Assembly (NCBI GenBank): GCA_964036275.1 | Contig: OZ038434.1 | Span: 3,680,560-3,744,559, forward strand | From: Litoditis marina | Taxonomy: Eukaryota; Nematoda; Chromadorea; Rhabditida; Rhabditidae | Reading direction: 5' to 3' | DNA: 64,000 nt | In this document: positions 48,618 to 60,720 of the stretch, piece by piece | Numbering within the stretch: position 1 is the first letter of the stretch | How the letters are laid out: every line of letters starts with the position of its first letter | The notes under the pieces: model-generated | Database searches by the model: none | Told to the model about the DNA's origin: nothing | What the model saw: only the letters and a program-made list of their open reading frames with translations | Position numbers and translations under genes: made by a program

Positions 48618-49021
48618 ATGAAAGGGATGTTCGGGCAAAAGTATATAAACGGCTCCGGTTCAATTCTCGAGCATGGTCAATTGTTCGTGTGCGATTTTTT
48701 TGTTGTTGTGTGTCTCAGTAATGTACGTGACAATAAAGAAAGTTACTGTGTTTTCAACTCACAATGTGATTAAAATGCCGGGGAGCAGTCTCTGAAACAT
48801 GAACTGACTTCATTATTCCAATTAGCACCTGATACTGAAGAACTTTTCTTAAATTTGAGCATTCATCATTTCGAGTCTTGGAGTGTCCTTGTCGCCAAAA
48901 ACCTTGACTACATGTATTATGATCCTTCAACAATCAAAAATAATCAAATTGAGTATTCACTTTCTTTCTCTGTTGGATAAAACCTGAAGTTGAAGAGACA
49001 AACGAATACACCCCTTTCATG

Positions 49022-49150
49022 AATACTGGGAGATAATTGAATAGTCACGTGAAGTTACTATAGAGGCATCGTGCACTTTGTCATTGCACGTTTCTGAGTT
49101 ATGCTGTGTTTAAGATGTTTCACGTGACTGTGCGATTGACTAACTGTATA
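49022..49150 (+). mobile_element. CACGTGA-ended MITE, copy 6
   Basis: The best preserved member: GAATAGTCACGTGAAGTTA at the left, GCACTTTGTCATTGCACG inside, and TTTCACGTGACTGTGCGATT at the right. Confidence 0.7.
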
Positions 49151-49508
49151 CAACGAATACAGTCCGAACCGAACTGACGCACACTACGTTATGTACACTG
49201 GGGCGAGACTGGGGCTACTTGCTAGCCTGTCCGCCCTTCCTCAATGCTGAGACTTTCACCCCGATGCATGTACGAGTTTTCAGACAATTAGACGTAGCTA
49301 CAGGTTACATAATGAACGCAATAAATCTCGGCGAACAGAGAAGGCATGAAAATTTGCGAACAAGAGCAATGTGAAGATGTTTGATAGATTTTTTTTAAGT
49401 CGTTCATATCAAGCATATTTTTTTCTTTTCCTAATTTCATAATGAGTTTAAAAAAATGGTATTCAATCCTCAAAGGTTTACATGCTAGAGTACGTGTACC
49501 CTTTACAG

Positions 49509-49617
49509 TTCCGAGTATAGATAAGTGTTCTGTGAGCACATGGTGATATTTGTCCCCGGGTCCCTGTGAATGAGAACATCCCTTCGACAATGACTTCTCG
49601 CACTGGAAAAGAACATG
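49509..49617 (+). pseudogene. Orphan last-exon copy of an srsx gene
   Basis: After a TTTACAG acceptor, the sequence reads like the last exon of srsx gene A at 47663, but AGA-GAA has become AGA-TAA, giving an immediate stop after SEYR. Similarity continues past the present stop of gene A (AATGAGAA.AATCC-like and ACTTCTCGCACTGG-like text). No other srsx exons were found nearby. Confidence 0.7.
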
Positions 49618-51541
49618 AACAAAAACTATCAGTTTTTTTACTAATACTGTGAACCGAACATAATGAATAAATCCTAATTTTCATCACACGTACGCAACAT
49701 ATGCGGTAACCATTCTCTTTTGATAAGCGATAAATAACGAAAACTAGTATCATTTCCAATGATACTTTGAACGTAATAAATGAATTTTCTTTCATGGTAT
49801 TTTAGTGACACATTTCTTTGTAAACAAATAAAGCATAGTAGTTTACTCCAAAGTTGCGCGACCTCACGTGACCCTCTGTAAACGTTAGAGAAACTTTGTA
49901 GAATAGTGAACATGGAATGGTTCGGGAAGACATTGCTAATTGATTGTGCGAGTTGTTGTTGTATTTTTATGTTCAATGGAACCGTAGGAATGAAACACTT
50001 TCTTCATGTTTTTCGAAGTCTCCCATCATTTCGCTAAACGAGACCAGTCTCGAGAATCTTGATGTTACAGAAAGTAATTCTGTATTTAAAAATAGCACCA
50101 GTTGACTAAACTAAAAGTTTTCAATCTAACTACGAATTCTACCACGAACGCCGTCGGCATTCAGAACATGTAGTAATTTGAGTCAGTGGTAACAGGTGTT
50201 CAAAGGTGGATAATTTCTTTATCTATCTTTTGTTTAGTCCCCCTCTCTCTCTATTTCTCTGATTCTCCCTGATTTTCTTTCTCGACTTCTCTTTCTATCT
50301 ATCGTCTCGTAAATGAACTTCGGTATTCATTGAACTCCATGAAATGATCTCACGCCCTCCTCTCATGAACGTGGGAATATGCAGAAGAACGGTATGTCTC
50401 ACGAGTTCTTATGGGGCAAGTAATTTGAAAATCTGGAAAAAGTCATGTGACCCAATATTATTAATAGGCACATTCTTGAGTAATACTTTCATTCAAGTAA
50501 AACTTTCATGTCTATCTTTCAGTAAGACTTTTTCCAGATTGACCTACCTAAATTTTTCGACTATCCTTTAACACGTTCTAGCAATGTTTATACTTTTTTT
50601 GCAAACTTTGAAACGTTCTAACAATGTTCGCGATTGAACCAACTTAATTGGAGACTCCGGGGTAAAACCTTGGCTTCACACTTTTGGAAAGGAAACGATG
50701 CACTTTCTCTATGCAATTACATCATCCGTAACACATGTAAACATCAATTAGACTCGAAATTGACATAAATTTGCAAAGAAAAAAACTCGAAATCATAATT
50801 GTTCACTTCCTCTTTGTTCCAATTTTTCCATCATGAACTGCATTGTGGTGCTGTAAAGCATTGCTTGCACAATCAACTTTTCATTAAACTCATTACGGTG
50901 GGGTTCAGATCAAGCAAGTTGTGTGTTATATTTTCGCGGCATAGCAGGTGGAACGTATGTTCATGCGCTTCTCCTGAGAAAGATAGCATGAAGCGTCGTA
51001 GAGATCGCTATGGTTTGTTCCACCCACCTATAACCCTCTACAGTAATATAGTCAAGGTAAAAAGTAAAAGTTTGATTTGTTGGCGTTTTTCGATTTCCCT
51101 TAAACTATAAAAGTGTCTAATAGTTTGAAACCGAAACAATGAATTACTCATTAGAAAAAGCCTCCCGAATATCTGACGGATTACTGTAGAAGGACATCGA
51201 TTGGTGGAGTATACCACGCCTGTGAAATCGTGCTAACGTGTAATGATGCACACTAACGCGCATCTTGTAATGTTACCAAGTGTTTGTGTGGCCCTGTTAA
51301 AGAAACAACAAACGCCAATTAATGAGCTTCGCTTGCAGTTGTTTGGTGCGTTTCGCGGCTTTCATTTGCCGAATATAAACTGATGCACCGACATTGTTGG
51401 GATATTTACTAATTTTCAATATTCTTTTGTACAACTGATAATGTTTATCACTGTAATACTTACACCCTTCAACCCTTTCTATTTGCGGATTTTAATATAT
51501 GGTATATCGCATTGATGTATAAGGTTAACTGTTCGTTCAGA
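49618..51541. other. Intergenic stretch, no gene seen
   Basis: AT-rich spacer upstream of srsx copy B. A pyrimidine-rich patch at about 50240-50310 is the only compositional feature noticed. Confidence 0.5.
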
Positions 51542-54214
51542 ATGACAACTTGGTTCGAGATCGTGAAGGCTGTGCTGACGTGGTCATTTGCTACCATTGG
51601 AGTCATTGGTATTACCACCAACTTCTTCATGATTTACGTCACCATTAGGAGTCGGTAGGTCCTCCAAACCATTGCAGTTGAAGTTTTGTCTTCCGGTCTG
51701 CTTACACGTGTTTGAGTAACTATACTTGTAGAATAAAATAGATTTGGAACCCATATATTTGTTATTTTCCATGTTTTTCTACCTATTGTCAGATGCAGCA
51801 TGCTTTTGTGGTGTCGATCAGTTTATTTTAGACGAAACTCCCTTGAGCTTTGAACAATCAAGTTCTTTCAAGTGATAACAAGTTATTTGAGAATGATTGT
51901 AATATAAACGTGACCATGTTATGCAGATTGTTGGAAAAGAACATCCTAGGCTTAATCGTGTTTGTAGTTTGATGTACTTGCGGTTACAATTTTTACAAGG
52001 CGCGTTTCGAGTTCAAACTATAATTTCAGCTCTGATTAATTCATATAACTTTCAGTCGTCTCTGTTCGGCGTGTCACTATTTGATAGCGGTTGTCTGTTT
52101 TGCCGATATGTTACATTCTACCACTTCCGTAATTCCCCGCTTCTTTCCGGAAGTCATGTCAAAACGTGAGAAAACATGAAGTATTCAAAAACATATTAAA
52201 ATGCAAACAAAACTTGAGTTCTTTTTTCGATACCCACTTTCGCAAATTGTGTTAATAAGTTCAACGAGTATTCTTTTCCTATCTAATTTTGTGATATTCG
52301 TTCACACATAGTTCGTTCACGTGACTACTAACTATCAAACTGGCATTCTACTTCATCCAGTTTCAAAAATTTTAGGAACGTGCTTTTTCTCCAAAGTAAT
52401 AGGAGTGGTTGGAGCGATCCCGGCAAATCCACTTGTGCTATTCTTGGGTATTGACAGATTATGTGCAATACTTTTTCCTGCAAGGTAAGAAAAAAGTTCA
52501 ACATGAAATACAACTATCCAGTCAACATACTTGAAATAGTCGGATATCAAAGTGTTGGGAAGAGCTTTTCACTGAAAATAGAATTGGTTTTGCGTTTTTG
52601 GCATCGGGTTAAACTGAGAAAACCCTGTTGAAGAATCTGAAAGTTTTGCAGATACATGATTGTTCGAGAAAAGCCATTTATGTATATGATGGTTGTTTTG
52701 TTTCTCCCTGTTGTTTTCACAATCTATGTTGTTGCTGCAGCATATTTGCAGACAGACGATGAAATGTGGGTTGGACATAACAAAACCGTGTTTCTTTTAC
52801 TTAGATATGTTCAAAAAGTAGCCATAGACCTTTTTCTGGCAAATGATGAACTTCAAGTGAATTATGAGAATATTTCATGATTCACAGAAGTATAAATATA
52901 GTGATTAGGCAAACACCTTCATGCTTCGAATAACAAGTAAACTATGTTGGTGAATCTAGGACAAAATAAAGGACGAGATTCATCTAACTCTTATTGTTCC
53001 ATTCCAAAAGGAACAATATATGTTTTGTTCGATTCTAGAATACTAGAATGGTCAAGTTCCTGACAGCCCACTTTTTAGTATAGTTTGTTCGCTCCCCTCC
53101 GCTTTGGGGACAGACATGTTGCAAGTCTATTCTACATCAACTATAGTTCTAACAATCACAATTTGTATTGTCTATGGGGTTGCATATATTATACTAATGA
53201 AAAAAGACATTCGTGAGTTCTCAAATATGTCATTAAGTAGTGAATTGCAGAATATTTTGAAAACAGGATATATAAACTATACAATTAAGAAGGCAGGTTA
53301 CGTTTCTAACATTATAAAATGAAGATATTTTCGAAACATCAATCGTTACTTCATAGTTTTCATTTGATTCTGGCAGGATGAAAAACAATGCTTTATTTGG
53401 AATTTACGAAGGAAAACAAAAACATTGAAACATATTTAAACCAAGTTATATCGAATTCGATTGTATGATAACATAATTCCAGAAGGACCAACCCGCAGCG
53501 TCTTCAACTATAACCGTGACCGTGCTGGTACTGGTATTCGGTACATTCACCACTTCTTTGATATCTTTTGTCAGCTTGAGGCTAGATATCTCGAGACAAG
53601 CCATCATCATAATGCAAGGATCTTCTGGAGTGTTTGTGCTGATTGCAGCCGCCAGCAATATGGCCGTTTATTACTGGAACAGGTAAATAGTGATATACTG
53701 TTCATTACACAAGATGTGCAACTGTTCACTGTACACGAACATATAGAGAAGAAAATGGTACAGAATATCAAATGTGTTCCACTCGTCGGTAACAGTATAT
53801 CCGTAATTGAACTCGAGAAGTAAACCCGTGGTTGGACTCGAAAAGTCACGTGGTACGTGGAAAAAAACTTGACAACCAGTATGTGTAAGTATTCGTGAGA
53901 ACTCATGATATCACATGTACTTTTGATATCACATGTACTTCATTACCTGTCTTGTCTGGAGACTTTAACACATATACAAGATATATGTGCCTCGTGTGGG
54001 ATCGGGTACCCGCTAACCACTAGATTAACTGGATTCGTCTAACTTCTTTTTAGAGTGAGTATCGACATTCCATTCACAGAAGTTTTATTTCAGTGTCGAG
54101 TACCGAGAGGTGTTTCGTGAATATTTGCCCTGTGTTGGAAAGTCGCCACCCGCAATGACCATATCTGCTGTTGGTACGACAACTCGAGTTCGCAAGGCAT
54201 GGGAAGAAGTTTAG
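51542..54214 (+). pseudogene. srsx-class chemoreceptor B, frameshifted
   Basis: Exons 51542-51654, 52056-52165, 52376-52484, 52652-52765, 53079-53212, 53483-53682, 54094-54214. Exon lengths equal those of copies A and C except exon 6, which is 200 instead of 202 nt. Compared with copy C, two bases are missing at about 53507-53510 just after ACCCGCAGCGTCTTCAA, so everything after the start of TM6 goes out of frame. Elsewhere it is intact: IGVIGITTNFFMIYVTIRS, ACHYLIAVVCFADMLHST, LVLFLGIDRLCAILFPARYM and EYREVFREYLPC. It could be a recent pseudogene, a null allele or a sequencing error. It is otherwise very close to copy C. Confidence 0.75.
51957..52025 (-). repeat. Short TGTAGTTTGATC-family repeat, copy 3
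   Basis: Reverse-complement relative of the copies at 38420 and 39815 (GTGTTTGTAGTTTGAT at the left end). It lies about 30 nt before exon 2 of srsx copy B. Confidence 0.45.
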
Positions 54215-54812
54215 AAGAGACCAGACTAACGTGGTATTGACACTCCGTGAACTGTATGATATACCCTTAGCAACATCTGAGAAACACAGATTTCATTGAT
54301 TATCCCTTCATTCAACATATGTTGTTCTTTTTCAATTAACAATCATCACAAGTGTCACTGATTAGGAATCCGTTGAACTTCCATACACAAGCAAGTAGAC
54401 AAACGTGATGCGTGAAGTATTTTGTACACAGTGTTTCGCTTTCGATGCTCAAAACGTTCAGCCCTATGAGAATGGAAACACGTATGAGATAAATGGGTTC
54501 TAGCATTATGTCCGACCCCCCCCCCTCAACGGTTTGGGTCTCACACTAAATAAATCACCGTGCTTTTTCATGGGTGCTATCAGAAACATTCTTTAGTCGA
54601 ATAAGTTCTCGAACACACGCCTTATCATAAACATGGGAAAATTGTCGTAATCATAGGAACTATCGTCATAGGTTGGGAACATAAATATGGCCTCACACTG
54701 TTTATAAAGAACATGACCTAGTTACACTTTTCATTCTTACTAATTCAGAGATATAGTAGACTTTCTAGTGCAATAAAGAGTCCTATTGAACTTTTATGTG
54801 GCACATAATCAA

Positions 54813-55112
54813 GGCCAATTACACATGCAACCGGGTTGCATGCAACCAAAATGCAACCGGGTTGCATGTGTAATTGGCCGTTTGGTTGCTTTCCAAATGC
54901 AACCGGGTTGCTTTCGGTTGCTTTTCAAATGCAACCAAAAGCAACCAAATTGCATTAAAACCGGAAAATGTCCAAAAATTGAGTGTTTGGTTGCACTTGA
55001 AAAGCAACCAAAAGCAACCCGGTTGCATTTGGAAAGCAACCGAATTTTCTTAACACATGCAACCCGGTTGCATTTTGGTTGCATGCAACCTGGTTGCATG
55101 TGTAAACCGCCC
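54813..55112. mobile_element. 300-bp MITE built of GCAACC/GGTTGC palindromes
   Basis: Flanked by an 8-bp target duplication ATAATCAA (54805-54812 and 55113-55120). The terminal inverted repeats of about 55 bp contain ACACATGCAACC, GGTTGCATGCAACCAAAA and TGCAACCGGGTTGCATG. Each arm is itself made of nested palindromes. It lies in the spacer between srsx copies B and C. The 8-bp duplication points to hAT-type mobilisation. Long open frames on both strands here are products of the repeat. Confidence 0.85.
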
Positions 55113-55120
55113 ATAATCAA

Positions 55121-55678
55121 ATAGAAAAGGTAGCACGTGAGTGAGGGTACATGGTTAATATTTTACTCGTTTCTGTTGTAATCGATGTTATCACCATAAA
55201 ATTGTTAAATAAAAAAGGTTTAAAAGAAAACTTTTGTCAATTTGATTACTCCACAAACTGTACTGATTCCCTAGCCTTCGCTGTTTGCGAACCTCGAGGT
55301 AATACATCCACCTCGTAATTGGTTCCAGAAAGAATACCAAGTACGTACTCCTACCGTCTTCTTAATAAAGTATGGTACTATTGTGATTCTTCCAGTATGA
55401 TAGTATTGTCAGGTAAAGCGTGATAACATCACAAGCTGAGTACTGAGTATTAGTTTTCACAAGATAGCCCCGAAATTATACGCTCAACCAAATATTTCCA
55501 TTAAACAACAGGCTGGCAAACTATCTAGCACGATTCTGAAAGATGGTATCAGTGAAATCTCGGAGGTGTGAAAAGTTTACTTAGTCACAGAAAACGAAAT
55601 CATGATGTTTATTACTCTTGGTTTCTCGTATTTTTGTAAACGACAAGCAAACACAGTTCTAGCACAGTGTATTCCAGA
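55121..55678. other. Spacer upstream of srsx copy C
   Basis: Nothing recognised apart from the TTCCAG immediately before the ATG of copy C. Confidence 0.5.
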
Positions 55679-58600
55679 ATGACGGAGTGGTTCGAGACGG
55701 CGAAGGCTGTACTTCCATGGCCATTTGCCGTCATTGGGCTGATTGGAATAATCACCAACTTCTTCATGATCTACGTCACTATAAGGAGCCGGTAGGTCAT
55801 GGAGCCTTTCTCGAATATTCAAAAACAAAAATTCGAATACTCTAATGAACAGGAACAATCTGGTTGAGCTAATGGAAAGCTAACCAGCTCCGTTTTACTC
55901 GCAATCTCACTCAGTAATATTTACTTGATTGCCCAAGTTTGTCAGATGTATTGCGTCGTGTAGGCCCGAACACCCCGGAATGTCTTCTTCCTGCTGTGTC
56001 TAAAAAGCTGGCATTCTAATACGGAACCGTGCAATTGCACGTTTCTGAGCTCTATCGTGTTTAAACTCTTTCTTTCACGTGACTGTGAAATTGACAAACA
56101 GTATAACCACGTCGCCGATGTTTCCTTGACGTGAAGGCAGGCGGTGTAGTAACCTTCCCGAGATATTTGAGATGCGCGCCAGATCAAACCACGAGTCCGT
56201 TACATTTAACAAAATTACTACAACTGCAAACAAAAGTTTTATAATATGTTCCAGTCGTCTCCGTTCTGCGTGTCACTATTTGATAGCGGTTGTTTGTCTG
56301 GCCGATATGTTACATTCTACGTCTCCCGTTCTTCCACGATTCTTCCCAGAACTCATGACGAGCAGTGAGCAAATCAACCTGAATCACAAACAATTCGAAA
56401 TTGGACGAAATAAAACTTATTGTGACGTGATCACTAAACTCGGGTAGCACGATATCTACAATGATTAAACCATGTCCCATGTTTCCGTGTCGACTTGAAA
56501 GTATCTACTCATTTTTGCAATTTTCAGAAATTTAAGAATGATTAAGATTGAGCAAAACTACAACTGAGGCTTTGTGAGACAACTTGGAATTTTTAAATTT
56601 GATCTAGACACGTTGATCAGGTTTCTCACGAAAAAAAGAGTTGAATATGAAAAAAAAGCAAACTGCTTGAGAAGTCCCGAGCGAAATTTATTCCGCTTTA
56701 ATCGGGGTGGAAGTATTGTGGATCCTAATGTGTAATCAATGACGTGTATTGAACTTGAGGATTAAAACATGACTATTCATCCATCTAGTAAAGTGTGTGA
56801 TCTACTCATCATGAAACAGCGAGCTATCTATTGTTTGTTGTAGGAATGTGCTTCTTTTCGAAGATGTTGGGAGTTATTGGAGCAGTGCCCGCAAATCTAC
56901 TTGTACTTTTCCTGGGTATTGACAGGTTGTGTGCCATAGTTTTTCCGGCAAGGTGAGAAAAAGTTAAATAAGAACACACTCTCGATGAATGTCTACGTTC
57001 ATAGTTCTCTGATGAAGTCCGTTTTTCTGCTAATAAAACTAAAGCCTCAAGTCTGAAGTCTGGTGTCTAGAAAATATGGTTTAATGAAATCAGTTCTGCT
57101 AGTAAAGTCAGCTAATAAACACATTTTCAGATACATGATTGTGCGTGAAAAGCCCTTTATTTATATGATGGTCGTTTTGTTTGTCCCTATCGTTTTCACA
57201 GTCTATGTTGTTTCTCAATCTTACTCACAAACAAACGAGGAAATGTAGGTTGCAATATGTAAAAACTCAGAGTCCTTCTTCAAGCTCTCCGTCAATTATG
57301 CAATCAACCAAAAATGAGAATTGGTATATTGAGTTTCACGTTCAGTTTGCGTTCTTTTGGTGAGCAGCCAATGTTGATTAATTTGCGCAAATCATAGTTT
57401 CAGAAAGGAAACAAATATTTGTAGAATCACAGACTCAACATGATCATTGAACTCCAACGTTGACTTTGAATATTCATTCTAACAAAAGTGCAAATCAGAC
57501 AGACACATTTTAATAATGTATATTTCAGCATAGTCTGCTCGCTTCCCTCTGCTATAGGCCCGGAAATGTTGAAAGTGTACTCTAGTTCAACCATGTTCCT
57601 AACCATAACCATCTGTATTGTCTACGGAGTGGCGTATATTGTGCTGCTGAAGAAAGACATACGTGGGTTGTAATATTTAGTAGATGTAAATGAAGGCATC
57701 ACATGAAACGTGGAGACACATCAGCAATTGTGCACTTCTCATTGCACAAATAATGTTGTGTTAAATCCTTTACATGAGTAGTCATTTAAATATCAGTCTG
57801 GAAAACAGCATTGAATGAAAATATTGATTTGTAATTCATTTTTTTCAAATTTCTCTCTTTTCTACGTTTGTAAATTGCTTGAGATGTGTATGTCCCGTAC
57901 CCGTTGCACAACCCTGTTGGTCTACTCATAATACGGTGATAAATTAGTGAACTTCCAGAAGGTCCAACCCGCAGCGTCTTCAAGACGATAACCGTGACCG
58001 TGCTGGTACTGGTTTTTGGAACATTCACCACTTCTCTGATATCTTTCATATCATTGAGACTAAATATTACCATGGAAGCGATTATCATTATGCAAGGATC
58101 AGCCGGCGCTTTTGTGCTGATTGCAGCCGCCAGTAATATGGCCGTTTATTACTGGAACAGGTAGACGAGAATCCCAGAATTAAAATCTAGGTACAAACCC
58201 GCAAACATTGATAAAGTGTTATCACTTAAGCGCTTCGTTATCATTAGGGTACATGAAAGCCATATGTATGAAGTAAGTTTGGAGGACTCGGGCCTACTTC
58301 AATTTTTTTGTAGATGCCCACATTACCCTTTTTAGTTGTGCACAGCCACACAAAAAGGTTTAAACAGCGACAGATTGGAAGATATTGACGAAAATTGATA
58401 CTGCGCTGGGTTAAATCATTTCCTATACGATTAACAACTGTTTGACAACATTCATTACATTGCGCGTTTCAAGGCGGTTCAAACTGTTACAGATAACTTT
58501 TTTGCGGTTCTACTCTACTGAACAGCGTCCTTGCTGTTAAAGAATCCGTCCCGCTTTAATTTTGACTTTTGAGTTAACAAACTGACCCTATGGAAAATGA

Positions 58601-59211
58601 AAAACCATTATCAAAAATATATACTTTTATATCCCTATCTTGCTTCGTTTTCTCAGAAAAGCGGCTTACGTAATGACACCGATAGGGGAGTTGCGTACGG
58701 GGTATGCTCAAAATAGCCTATAGAAGTGCGAAAATGATTTCAAAACACTCAATCACATACGAATACACAATTAGGGACTGAAAAATGAAAATAAATCTGG
58801 ATGTAAATAAACCAAGTCAAGTTGCGTCACAGTGAAAATGTTCATGTCCCCTTCTTTATTGCTTGATGTTATGCAAATTTAACAAATTTTCAATCAGCAA
58901 GTTTTTTCGTGGTCTATGGGAAGACATTACGGATCTTTTTTGAGCTTGTTAAATTTTTCGTGAAACACAAATTATAGCAGAACGGTTTCTTTAAACGAGT
59001 GTCCTCTGCAGAAGCATTTCTCACTGATTGGTCAAACGAGAGTTTTTTCAGTGTCGAGTACAGAGAGGTATTCCGTGAACATCTCGGCTGTTTCCGGAAA
59101 ACATACCCTGTAATAACGGTGTCTACACTCGCTACGACAAGTCGAAGTCGTACACCGCGGGAAGAAGTCAGAATCAATTCAATCCGTTCCACTCACACCA
59201 TGGCGGTGTAG
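55679..59211 (+). CDS. srsx-class chemoreceptor C, 313 aa
   Basis: Exons 55679-55791, 56255-56364, 56844-56952, 57131-57244, 57529-57662, 57959-58160, 59052-59211; all phases agree (314 codons with stop). It is the best-preserved plus-strand member. TM1 IGLIGIITNFFMIYVTIRS, TM2 LRSACHYLIAVVCLADMLH, TM3 end NLLVLFLGIDRLCAIVFPAR, TM4 PFIYMMVVLFVPIVFTVYV, TM5 MFLTITICIVYGVAYIVLL, TM6 TVTVLVLVFGTFTTSLI, TM7 FVLIAAASNMAVYYWNR, then EYREVFREHLGCF and a Ser/Thr/Arg-rich tail. Residue patterns and exon layout match copies A, B and D. The ATG begins 1 nt after an ATTCCAG. A partial CACGTGA MITE lies in intron 1. Confidence 0.85.
56030..56105 (+). mobile_element. CACGTGA-ended MITE, copy 7 (partial)
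   Basis: Contains the right half only: TTGCACGTTTCTGAGCTCT, then TTTCACGTGACTGTGAAATT. Located in intron 1 of srsx copy C. Confidence 0.6.
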
Positions 59212-60720
59212 AAGTCAAACATCGATCCATTATGAGGTTTTAACGTGTTTTAATACTTTCCCCTACTGAATGAGTTTTAGGTGCGATTCAATGACTTTTG
59301 GGAAAGTGTTTTCTAGAGAGAACATAGATGCTTCCAGAATTGTTTGCGCATAACATGTTGTCAGTAAGCGTTCACAGGATTTTTTGAATCTTCAAATTGT
59401 TGAACAATGAAAACATGAAAATAATGAAGATACATTCGGATGCTTCTATTGTGGGTTCCGCTATTCAACTTATTCCAAATAAATAAGTTCTATATAATTG
59501 TTTGCGGTGGCTTGTTGTAATACGTTTAAGAACCGCACACTTCTTAACTTCCTGGTTTTCTCTGGTATATTAGGAATAAACTAACCGCAATTTCTGTTTG
59601 TTTGTTTTTTGTTTTTTTTCTCTGTCGCAACTATTTCGAAGAGACCCTCTCGTTGAATCGGTGTCTGGCTACTGTTGTCCAATAACGTATTATTGCTGGG
59701 AATATCACGTTTCTCATTTGCCTATTTTCTCACGGTGTGCAACTGTACTAATGATACTAATAATCTACTTTTTTCTGGACGATCAATCTTAGCTCTTTCA
59801 AGTTTGTGAGTACTAGTTAGACTGCGACATTGTCTACTAGCAAAGTATGGAATATTTGGGTCGAACAAACTACCTCTAACAATAAATAGTAGCAACACGC
59901 TCATTTATTCTTCAATTTTCTTCTAGAAAAATGATATGTGATGTGTAGACTCGCCAATAAATTAATTGGTTTGTTCCCTAGTTACTGTGATGTTCAAAAA
60001 ATGAGCCAAAAACCCAAACATCAAATTTGATGAACATGACAGGAAGCCACAGCTTTCCGACCACTGTGTTTAACGGTGTCCAAAGTGTACCGGAACGATG
60101 TAATAGTTAGGATTTCAGCCGGAGAGCGGCGAGTTAAAGGAGACCGCAGAGCAACATGGTGTCTCGTGAAGCTGCTGTATCCTACTTTTGATTGGACGCG
60201 TTGCGTGTCGCGCGGCATTGTCATGTGAATGTCACATGGACTGGTCAAACTAAGATAGGAGTTATTTGTGCTCTCTGATCTCAATACAGTTAAAAGCAGC
60301 CCGAAACAAAATCTCTGCTCAAGTTGTGTTCCGGTCTCCTTTAAAACTATAAAAACTTTCCAGAGCTCCAGTAAATATTTCTGTATTGAAATGACGAGGG
60401 ACCGTGGCCCAGTCCCGATGTGAAAATTTGGAATGGGTTCAATGAGAATTTCGGTCACAAATGTTTTGCAGGATAAAAAATTGTCATTAAATTGCAGCAT
60501 CACTGTTAGTGAAGATCATTTTCTCTGAATTACCTGCTATTCTCGAATTGAGATGTCATCTGCGGTCAAACGTTGAATTTCCATAGATGAAGTGGTAGGA
60601 AGGCCAGGATGGTGTGAGGTGCACAAATGCTTGATTACTAACAGCTTATTTTTATTCATGGTTCAAATGAAAAGTATTCTGCCAGCAGAACAATTCTTTA
60701 TTCAACGATTTTACAGAAAA
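59212..60720. other. Tail-to-tail spacer between srsx copies C and D
   Basis: No supported gene. A 160-codon minus-strand open frame (60021-60503) spans the TTAA-flanked MITE and has no recognisable content. Confidence 0.5.
60138..60340. mobile_element. 203-bp TTAA-flanked MITE
   Basis: Begins AGGAGACCG and ends CGGTCTCCT, with TTAA on both outer sides (60134-60137 and 60341-60344). TTAA duplications are characteristic of piggyBac-type elements. A similar AGGAGACCGGAGAC terminal sequence in inverted pair occurs at about 62709-62801 in an intron of srsx copy D, but without TTAA flanks. Confidence 0.55.

Noticed and set aside
54786..55124. Two overlapping 100-codon frames on opposite strands with repeated CMQPGCM-like text
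   Set aside because: Palindromic GCAACC/GGTTGC MITE; both strands translate alike because of the inverted structure.
60021..60503. 160-codon minus-strand open frame
   Set aside because: Runs through the TTAA-flanked MITE, has no family resemblance, and lacks splice-linked neighbours.
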